From Desulfobacterales bacterium (GTDB taxonomy: Bacteria > Desulfobacterota > Syntrophobacteria > B119-G9), in assembly GCA_026992215.1 (NCBI GenBank), contig JALXAI010000336.1, positions 1-5,428 on the forward strand: a DNA stretch of 5,428 nucleotides, read 5' to 3'. The notes below the pieces were generated by a model, which was given only the letters and a program-made list of their open reading frames with translations, was not told the DNA's origin and searched no databases. This document shows positions 1-5,428 of the stretch, piece after piece (within the stretch, counting starts at the first letter, position 1; every line of letters begins with the position of its first letter). A program made the translations under genes and the position numbers.

Positions 1-161
1 AGAAGTATAACCTGCCAGAAATCCTCCTTGACCATTTTTATGGCTTCCTCTCCGCTGGCAGCCAGTCCAACATCGTATCCTTCTTCCTTCAGCCAGTCGC
101 GGAGAGCCTCTCTCACCGCGTATTCATCGTCTACCACGAGAATTTTTGCCTTAACTCCCAT
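1..161 (-). CDS. Response regulator, receiver domain (C-terminus outside window)
   Basis: This is the N-terminal 53 residues of a response regulator. It should accept phosphate from the upstream histidine kinase in the cytoplasm. The receiver signature is clear: ILVVDDE at residues 7-13 gives the acidic Asp pair (D11, D12) that binds magnesium. The following helix (REALRDWLKEEGYDV) and ASGEEAI are also typical. The last visible residues are VIL followed by a partial CTN codon (Leu), so the phospho-acceptor Asp is expected one residue beyond the edge. ATG at 161 is preceded by AAGGGG (167-172) at 5 nt, which fixes the start. The gene lies 48 bp after the kinase stop, so the two are probably co-transcribed. 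The output domain (DNA-binding, AAA+ or none) lies outside the window, so the subfamily cannot be named. Confidence 0.93.
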   Translation of the reverse strand, partial: MGVKAKILVVDDEYAVREALRDWLKEEGYDVGLAASGEEAIKMVKEDFWQVIL

Positions 162-209
162 TAATTCCCCTTATATTGAAAAATATTCTCCAATCTTAAC
201 CACACCGCC

Positions 210-2351
210 TCAGATGTCTTCAACCGGCAGGTATATCCGGAAGATGGTGCCCTTCCCCGGCTCACTGTCCACCTCGATTCGTCCGCCGTGCTTCTTTATA
301 ATGCCGTAAACCACCGCCAGCCCCAGTCCCACCCCCTTGCCTTCTTTTTTGGTGGTAAAAAAGGGTTCGAAAACGAAAGGTATATCGTCAGGACTTATTC
401 CCACACCGTCATCCTCGACCATAATTTCAACTTCCCTGTCATTGTTTACCGGTTTCGCTTCGATCACAATGTGCCCATTTTTCGTGGTAGCTTCGGATGC
501 GTTGCTCAGCAGGTTTAAAACAGCCTGTTGAATCTGCTGAAAATCGCACGGCACCCTGGGAAGTCCCGGAGAAATTTTTTTCGTCACGTTAATTTCCTTG
601 AGATTCAATTCGTGGCCGATAATAGCCAGGGCACGATCAATGATTTCTCCAATGTCGTTTAGCTTTTTATCCAGGGCGGACTGCCTCGAGAACGCAAGCA
701 GGTCTTTTACTATGTTCGCACACCTCACGGTTTCGGATTCCATAATTCCAAGAAATTTTCTCACGTCCCTTATTTTTTCAACTGGAACGAATTCCTGCTT
801 GAATATCTTTGTCATTAACTTGATGTAGGTTATTACCGCGGATAGCGGATTGTTTATCTCGTGGGCAATGGTGGCTGCAAGTTTGCCCAGTGATACCAGT
901 TTTTCGGAACGAATCAGTTGATCCTGCGCAATTTGCAACTGCTTGTACGCCCGTTCCGTTTCTGCATACAGGTTTGCATTTTCTACCGCCATTCCTATCT
1001 GGACACCTATTCCCGTAAGAAATTCCATGTGTTTCATGGTAAATTTGTGCGGATAGTGAGTACTGACGCATAGAATGCCCAGCACGTTACCCTTGGATGT
1101 GAGGGGGATATAGACGGCAGCCTGAAGATCCTCCTTGAAAACCGCTTTCTTAAACGGGGTGGGCGCCTTCCTCAGGTCTTCCACAATAATGGCTTTTCCC
1201 TCCTCGGCCGCTTTCCCCAGCAATCCTTCCCCAACCCGTCTGAACTTTATGTGAGGCCTGCTTATAAACTCTTCCGACAAGCCGGTGTGAGCAGCAAGGT
1301 AAAGAGATTCCTTCTCATCGTCCAGCAGGTAAATCCGCACGCTATCGGCCTGAAGAGTGTCTTTCACGTTGTCAATTACATCGTTCAGGATATCATTCAG
1401 GTTCAGCGATCCTCCCACCGTTTTTGCAATGCTGTTAAGCGCTCTCAGCTCGGTATTTGCCTGTTTCAGACTTGCTTCTATTTTCTTCTGCTCTGAGAGA
1501 TCCCTTATAAAAGTGGCGTACCCGGTGATTTCGCCTGAACCGTTACTCAGCAAATTCCCGGTAATAAGTGCGTGAAACCGGACATTATTCAACCCCTTCA
1601 TGGCAGTTTCAACATCGCGAATAAAGCCGTTCCTTTTCATACACTCTACCAGGGAATGAAACTCACCTTCGTCGGCAAAAAGTGATTTTAAATTTTCGCT
1701 TACCCGGTTCGGGTGATGAGAGTCGAACCCGAAAAGCTTCAGGGCAGCGGGGTTCATATCGATTATCCTGAAGCTGGAATCTGTCAACACGATGGCATCG
1801 GCGGATCTTTCGAATATTGTCCTGTATCTTGCCTCCGAGTCCTGAAGCTCCAGGATACGTTCTGCAGTCAGTTTTTCAATCTGTCCTGCTTTCCCCCTGA
1901 TTTCCCTGGCCAGGTACTTTCTCTTGGTAATATCGGTAGCCACTTCAATAATGTAAGAGACGTCGCCGCACTCATTCTTGATGGGGATGAATTCAACCAG
2001 GAATTCACGGGGGTTTCCATGCTTGTCTATCGCACAGGTTTCAACTTGCCTGGATCGTCCGTCGGCAAAGGTTTTCCTGGCTGGGCAACCAGGGCAAACT
2101 TCATCTCTGTCCTTCCAGGCCTGGTAGCAAAAATTGTCGGGGTCAGGAGCAAATCGCTGGCGGAAAAGATTGTTGCTGAAGACAATTTTGAGGTCACGGT
2201 TCAATATGACAAGGTACGTTGTCAGGCTGTCCAGCAGGGTCTCGTGCCCTTCCCGGGAAACCGGACTTCTCTCCCCAGGCCTTATGCTCCGCCTGAAGTT
2301 AATGATACTCTCTCCGTTCACGCCCTTGTCTCGTTTTTTGCCCGCGGCCAA
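210..2351 (-). CDS. Soluble PAS-PAS-GAF sensor histidine kinase
   Basis: This 713-residue kinase should autophosphorylate and pass phosphate to the adjacent response regulator. Domain order: a PAS domain (about 36-145) with Cys75, Cys86 and Cys89 in a C-x10-CPGCP pattern; a second PAS (about 172-290); GAF (about 305-462); a short coiled linker; HisKA dimerisation domain with the phosphorylatable His497 in IAHEINNPLS; and HATPase_c (about 600-710). The ATP-binding boxes are all visible: N-box around N613/N617, DDGVG at 647-651, FEPFFTT at 661-667 and GKGVGLGL at 671-678. All catalytic elements look intact. I see no signal peptide or membrane helix, so it senses a cytoplasmic cue, perhaps redox or a small ligand. 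The start is uncertain: the longest frame begins with TTG at 2351 without a good ribosome-binding site; a GTG at 2321 (codon 11) is an alternative that loses no domain. It is transcribed divergently from the hdrA-like gene, which makes that gene a candidate target. Confidence 0.95.
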   Translation of the reverse strand: MAAGKKRDKGVNGESIINFRRSIRPGERSPVSREGHETLLDSLTTYLVILNRDLKIVFSNNLFRQRFAPDPDNFCYQAWKDRDEVCPGCPARKTFADGRSRQVETCAIDKHGNPREFLVEFIPIKNECGDVSYIIEVATDITKRKYLAREIRGKAGQIEKLTAERILELQDSEARYRTIFERSADAIVLTDSSFRIIDMNPAALKLFGFDSHHPNRVSENLKSLFADEGEFHSLVECMKRNGFIRDVETAMKGLNNVRFHALITGNLLSNGSGEITGYATFIRDLSEQKKIEASLKQANTELRALNSIAKTVGGSLNLNDILNDVIDNVKDTLQADSVRIYLLDDEKESLYLAAHTGLSEEFISRPHIKFRRVGEGLLGKAAEEGKAIIVEDLRKAPTPFKKAVFKEDLQAAVYIPLTSKGNVLGILCVSTHYPHKFTMKHMEFLTGIGVQIGMAVENANLYAETERAYKQLQIAQDQLIRSEKLVSLGKLAATIAHEINNPLSAVITYIKLMTKIFKQEFVPVEKIRDVRKFLGIMESETVRCANIVKDLLAFSRQSALDKKLNDIGEIIDRALAIIGHELNLKEINVTKKISPGLPRVPCDFQQIQQAVLNLLSNASEATTKNGHIVIEAKPVNNDREVEIMVEDDGVGISPDDIPFVFEPFFTTKKEGKGVGLGLAVVYGIIKKHGGRIEVDSEPGKGTIFRIYLPVEDI

Positions 2352-2420
2352 TCTGCGGCGCGGCGGCAGTAAGCAGGGTAAAGAATGAGCACGTAAGAAA
2401 AACCCTATGCTAATATAGCT

Positions 2421-2449
2421 ATTAAACCATAAAGCTTCGCGGAGGACAA
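2421..2449 (-). promoter_or_regulatory. Candidate sigma70-type promoter of the kinase/regulator operon
   Basis: On the minus strand a -35 element TTGTCC (2449-2444, 4 of 6 matches to TTGACA) is followed after exactly 17 nt by TTTAAT (2426-2421, 5 of 6 matches to TATAAT). TGG directly before the -10 gives an extended -10 motif. Transcription would begin near 2414, leaving a leader of about 60 nt before the TTG start of the kinase. An 8-bp palindrome ATAGCTAT (2415-2422) overlaps the downstream edge of the -10 and could be coincidental. This is prediction from consensus only. Confidence 0.5.
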
Positions 2450-2544
2450 GAAAACAAGCACGGTGCCGGAAAAATAGTCCTTGACAAACGTGGTGCCATA
2501 ATGTACGAGTTACTTTGTGATTGTGAATATATTCGTGTATTTAA

Positions 2545-2569
2545 GGACAAAATGTAAAACGTTATGTCC
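2545..2569. promoter_or_regulatory. 25-bp imperfect inverted repeat, candidate operator
   Basis: The arms GGACAAAATGT and ACGTTATGTCC are inverted copies matching at 9 of 11 positions around a 3-base centre (GGACA-N15-TGTCC overall). The length and symmetry fit a dimeric regulator site more than a terminator, since the hairpin is weak and AT-rich. It lies about 80 bp upstream of the hdrA start. The half-site AGGACAA also occurs at 2443-2449, over the -35 of the divergent kinase promoter. I do not recognise it as the site of a named regulator family. Confidence 0.35.
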
Positions 2570-2586
2570 GTAATTTTCCAGTATTT

Positions 2587-2592
2587 TTTAAT
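2587..2592 (+). promoter_or_regulatory. Weak candidate -10 element for the hdrA-like gene
   Basis: TTTAAT matches TATAAT at 5 of 6 positions and is the same hexamer as the kinase -10. No good -35 is present at 16-18 nt; the -35 region would fall on the right arm of the 2545-2569 inverted repeat. That is what an activator-dependent or operator-controlled promoter would look like, but the region is AT-rich and the match may be chance. The leader would be about 50 nt. Confidence 0.2.
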
Positions 2593-2636
2593 CCTTCGAA
2601 ACATCTTCTTAGCATCATTTTGTTACCGCCAGGCTT

Positions 2637-2642
2637 AAGGAG
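2637..2642 (+). promoter_or_regulatory. Ribosome-binding site of the hdrA-like gene
   Basis: AAGGAG lies 6 nt before ATG at 2649, an ideal Shine-Dalgarno match and spacing. It fixes the start of the selenoprotein frame and supports a bacterial host. Confidence 0.85.
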
Positions 2643-2648
2643 TTCAAC

Positions 2649-5428
2649 ATGGGAAATAAAAATTCGGGATTGCCGGCCAAGGTTCATGGTTCAGTTATGG
2701 TCTTGGGTGGCGGAATTGCGGGAATGCAATCTGCCCTTGACCTTGCAGACTCGGGGTTTTTCGTTTACCTGATCGAGAAATCACCTGCCATAGGCGGGGT
2801 AATGTCCCAGCTGGACAAAACGTTCCCCACCAATGAATGTGCAATGTGAATTATCTCACCAAAGCTGGTCGAGGTCGGCCGCCACAGAAACATTGAGCTA
2901 ATTCCCGGGGCACAGTTGAAGGACGTTTCGGGCGAAGCGGGTAACTTTGAAGTAACCCTGGTAAAGAAGGCACGTTACATTGACCCGGACAAATGCACCG
3001 CGTGCGGTGATTGCGCGAAGGTCTGCCCCGTTGACTTGCCAAGTGAATACGACGAAAAGCTTACTACCAGAAAGGCCACGTACAAGCCGTACGCACAGGC
3101 TATTCCCGGCAGCTACCTGATTGACAAAAAGGACGTTGCCCCGTGCCGCCAGGCGTGTCCCGCTCATCTCAATGTCCAGGGATACGTTGCGATGATCAAG
3201 GTGGGCAAGTACAAGGAAGCGGTGGAAGTCATACTGAGAGATACTCCTTTTGTTGGCACACTGGGCAGAGTATGTCCGCACCGCTGCGAGAAAAGCTGCC
3301 GGAGACTGCAGGTAGACGAGGCCATAGCCATACGTGAGCTCAAGCGTTTTGCCGCGGACCAGGTCGATCTTGGAGAGATCCCCGTCCCCGAAATTACCGC
3401 GAAAGACGACAAGGTGGCGATAATAGGCTCCGGGCCTTCAGGGCTGACAGCAGCATACTTCCTGGCTCTCGACGGTTATAAGGTCAAAGTATTTGAAGCA
3501 ATGCCCGAACCTGGCGGAATGCTTCGTTACGGAATCCCGGAATATCGATTACCACGCACGGTGCTGGATCAGGAAATCGATTTAATCAAACGTCTTGGCG
3601 TGGAGATAGCGACCAACACGGCTCTTGGCAAAGATATCACTATTGATGACTTGATGAACCAGGGCTACAAAGCTGTTTACCTCGCTTTGGGTGCGTGGAA
3701 ACCATACAAATTAAACATTCATGGTGAAGATAAGTACGAAGCAGTGGTGGGTGTTGTTGACTTCTTGAAAAAAGTGCACCTGAAAGAAACCACCAAAGTC
3801 AGCGGGAAAGTTGTGGTAATAGGTGGTGGTCATTCGGCTATCGATGCTGCAAGAGTCGCGCTTCGCCTGGGTGCCGATGATGTAAACATTATTTACCGCA
3901 GGTCACGAGAAGAAATGCTGGCCGAAAAGGAAGAAGTGGACGCGGCCATTGAAGAAGGAGTTAAAATCCATTTCCAGGTTGCACCGCTTCGAATTTCCGG
4001 CACCGACGGGAAGCTGGAAGGCATTGAATGTATAAAAACCAGGTTGACCGAGCCTGATACCACGGGAAGGAGGAAGCCGATACCCGTGGTGGGATCCGAG
4101 TTCTTTATCGAAGCCGACCTGATAATTCCGGCAATCGGCCAGGAACCCGATCTTTCTGTTCTTTCGCCCAGGGATGGTATCGAGGTGTCCAGGTGGAACC
4201 TTGTGGTAGTTAACCCTGCTACCCTGCAGACAAATCGCCCCGGTGTTTTTGCGGGAGGTGATGTGATTACCGGCCCGGCCACGGTTATCGAAGCCGTGGA
4301 AGCGGGTAAAAGAGCGGCTTACTACATAGCCGAGTACGTGGAAGGAAAGGAGTTGCCCACGGAACTCGAAGAACCGGAGGATATGGGAGACGACTGGCTC
4401 GAAATACCCGAAAACGAAGAAAAGAAGCAAAGAGTTCGTCCACCACTCCTGGAAGCAAGTAAGCGCGTGAAAAGTTTTGATGAAGTTAACCTTTGCCTTG
4501 ATGAAGAAGCGGCCAAGGAAGAGGCTTCGAGGTGCCTTGATTGCGGTATATGCTGCGAGTGTTTCCAGTGTGTCGATGCTTGCAAGGCAGATGCTATCAA
4601 CCATTTTGACCGGGACAGTGAAGTTACCGTAGAAGTCGGATCAATAATACTTTCGCCTGGTTTCGATGAGTTTGATCCGTCAATAATTGACACGTACCTC
4701 TATGGTAGGCATCCCAATGTGGTGACCAGCACGGAATTTGAACGCATCTTAAGTGCTTCCGGACCCTGGCAGGGTCACCTGGTCAGACCCTCGGACGAAA
4801 AAGAACCCAAGAAGATTGCCTGGCTCCAGTGTATCGGATCAAGGGACATCCATCATTGTGCTAACGCCTATTGCTCCGCCGTCTGCTGCATGTACGCCAT
4901 AAAAGAAGCGGTGATCGCCAAGGAGCACAGCAAAAATGGCCTCGAGACCACGATCTTTTTCATGGACATGAGAACCTACGGAAAGGATTTCGAAAAATAC
5001 TACGAGAAGGCAAAGGAAGAGGGCGTAAACTTTGTAAGATGCAGGGTTCACAGCGTGAGCAGGGTTCCGGGAACCGATGATCTTGAGATAGCTTACGTTA
5101 TGGATGACGGCGTCAGGCGTGAGGAAATTTTTGACATGGTAGTCCTCTCCGTCGGTCTCGAACCTTCCAGGTCCGTACCTGAACTCGCCGAGAAGTTCGG
5201 GATTGAACTTGACGGATACAACTTTGCTGCTACTTCCAGCTTTAAACCGGTTGAAACGTCAGTTCCCGGCATTCAGGTTTGTGGTGCTTTCCAGGGCCCC
5301 AAAGACATACCTTACTCCGTTATGGAAGCCAGTGCCGCAGCCAGTGCCGCAGCCTGCCAGCTGGCTCCTGCTCGAGGTACCGAGGTACGGGAAGTACCCG
5401 TGCCAGAAGAGAGAGATGTTTCCGGGGA
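2649..5428 (+). CDS. hdrA: Selenocysteine-containing HdrA-type flavoprotein with inserted NADPH-dependent GltD/NfnB module (3' end outside window)
   Basis: The frame gives 926 residues, reading UGA 2847-2849 as Sec67, and leaves the window still open. Residues 16-44 form the HdrA FAD-binding fold (GGGIAG at 20-25), followed by DKTFPTNECAM and Sec67 in a C64-x-x-U67 pair where the family has Cys. A [4Fe-4S] ferredoxin motif follows (C116, C119, C122, C126). Residues of about 164-650 are a GltD/NfnB module: C166/C170 and C209/C213/C217, an FAD site GSGPSG at 260-265, an NADP site GGGHSAID at 392-399 with YRRSREEM at 416-423, and AGGD at 535-538. A Cys cluster then spans 629-645. HdrA resumes at about 658, with C728, C737 and YCSAVCCMYAIKEA (C742, C746, C747). 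HdrA proteins are cytoplasmic electron-transfer and often bifurcating subunits; use of NADPH here is inferred from the module. Translation depends on Sec insertion. The kinase/regulator pair is divergent. No other in-frame stop was found. Confidence 0.92.
2847..2849 (+). other. In-frame UGA recoded as selenocysteine (Sec67)
   Basis: The codon sits in TFPTNECAM-x-IISPKLVE, a conserved block of HdrA proteins where this position is normally Cys. The same frame continues with full HdrA homology on both sides, so no frameshift is needed. Sec-containing HdrA is a known selenoprotein of some methanogens, with the Sec in this same motif. Cys64 lies three residues before, giving a C-x-x-U pair near the flavin and cluster site. 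Sec, not nonsense, is by far the best reading. Confidence 0.93.
2847..2904 (+). promoter_or_regulatory. Bacterial-type SECIS element within the hdrA coding sequence
   Basis: Directly after the UGA the RNA can fold into a nested stem-loop. The lower stem pairs 2848-2858 with 2894-2904 at 10 of 11 positions (one mismatch, 2854/2898) and starts inside the UGA itself. After an internal loop (2859-2863 and 2884-2893), the upper stem GGUCG/CGGCC (2867-2871 with 2876-2880, one G-U) closes the loop AGGU at 2872-2875. Outer pairs U2866-G2881 and G2864-C2883 may extend it past a C-C mismatch. The apical AGGUC resembles the E. coli fdhF SECIS apex, which SelB binds, and the loop lies about 22 nt after the UGA, within the usual bacterial range. 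Folding was done by eye. Confidence 0.8.
5328..5351 (+). repeat. Perfect tandem duplication of a 12-bp unit in hdrA
   Basis: GCCAGTGCCGCA occurs twice in a row and is followed by another GCC. It encodes A-S-A-A repeated in the Ala-rich helix after SVMEAS near the end of the HdrA flavin domain, where the family usually has one ASAAAA-type run. Because the unit is a multiple of three, the frame is kept and the helix is about four residues longer. Confidence 0.85.

Noticed and set aside
162..209. Terminator or promoter between the kinase and the regulator
   Set aside because: No GC-rich hairpin with a T-run and no promoter-like pair; only the regulator's ribosome-binding site is visible.
1713..2372. 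219-codon plus-strand open frame opposite the kinase
   Set aside because: It is an antisense shadow of the PAS-coding region; the kinase frame has full domain conservation and the shadow shows no recognisable motif.
2483..2498. Sigma54-like site on the minus strand (TGGCAC-N5-TTGTC)
   Set aside because: The near-invariant C of the -12 GC is replaced by T, and a good sigma70 candidate lies closer to the kinase; kept only as a remote possibility.
2481..2509. TTGACA (2481-2486) as the -35 of an hdrA promoter
   Set aside because: The -35 is perfect but the hexamer 17 nt downstream, TACGAG, is a poor -10, and a better -10-like TTTAAT lies nearer the gene.
2422..2604. 60-codon minus-strand frame in the intergenic region
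   Set aside because: It overlaps the promoter candidates, has no clear ribosome-binding site and encodes no recognisable sequence.
2847..2849. Premature stop making hdrA a pseudogene
   Set aside because: Only one in-frame stop occurs, it is UGA, it lies exactly at a conserved Cys/Sec position, a SECIS-like hairpin follows, and the remaining 860 codons show no decay.
3903..4604. 233-codon minus-strand open frame opposite hdrA
   Set aside because: It mirrors the GltD-like coding region, whose plus-strand motifs are unmistakable; the antisense product shows no family features.

Overview
The window holds three genes in a divergent arrangement. On the minus strand is a two-component operon: a soluble sensor histidine kinase (210-2351) followed by the start of a response regulator (1-161, cut by the window edge). 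On the plus strand, beyond a 297-base intergenic region, one very long reading frame runs from 2649 out of the window. It encodes a heterodisulfide-reductase A (HdrA) family flavoprotein.

The central result is that this frame is interrupted once, by an in-frame UGA at 2847-2849. The UGA sits in the conserved HdrA motif TFPTNECAM-x-IISPK, where the family normally has Cys. Homology resumes without any frame change and stays open for 860 further codons. The UGA is followed by a nested hairpin. Its lower stem (2848-2858 with 2894-2904) pairs 10 of 11 positions, and its upper hairpin has an AGGU loop about 22 nt after the UGA, which is how a bacterial SECIS looks. I therefore annotate a selenoprotein, not a pseudogene. 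A gene caller that ignores recoding would report a 66-residue stub and a decapitated downstream gene.

The HdrA is also a composite protein. A complete GltD/NfnB-type NADPH:flavin oxidoreductase module, with Cys-rich N-terminus, FAD site and NADP site, is inserted where HdrA normally carries its second ferredoxin motif. One chain would thus hold two flavins, several Fe-S clusters, selenocysteine and an NADPH site. I infer that it brings NADPH electrons into, or takes them from, an Hdr-type and possibly bifurcating complex. Partner subunits such as HdrB and HdrC are not in the window.

The organism is most likely a strictly anaerobic, selenocysteine-decoding bacterium. Sulfate-reducing or syntrophic Firmicutes (Peptococcaceae-like) or Desulfobacterota would fit; the sequence alone does not decide. 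The AAGGAG and AAGGGG ribosome-binding sites, the sigma70-like promoter and the PAS/GAF histidine kinase argue for bacteria, not for a methanogenic archaeon.

The intergenic region (2352-2648) carries a good sigma70-type promoter candidate for the kinase operon, a 25-bp imperfect inverted repeat upstream of hdrA, and the hdrA ribosome-binding site. I see no tRNA, rRNA, CRISPR, insertion sequence or convincing terminator.
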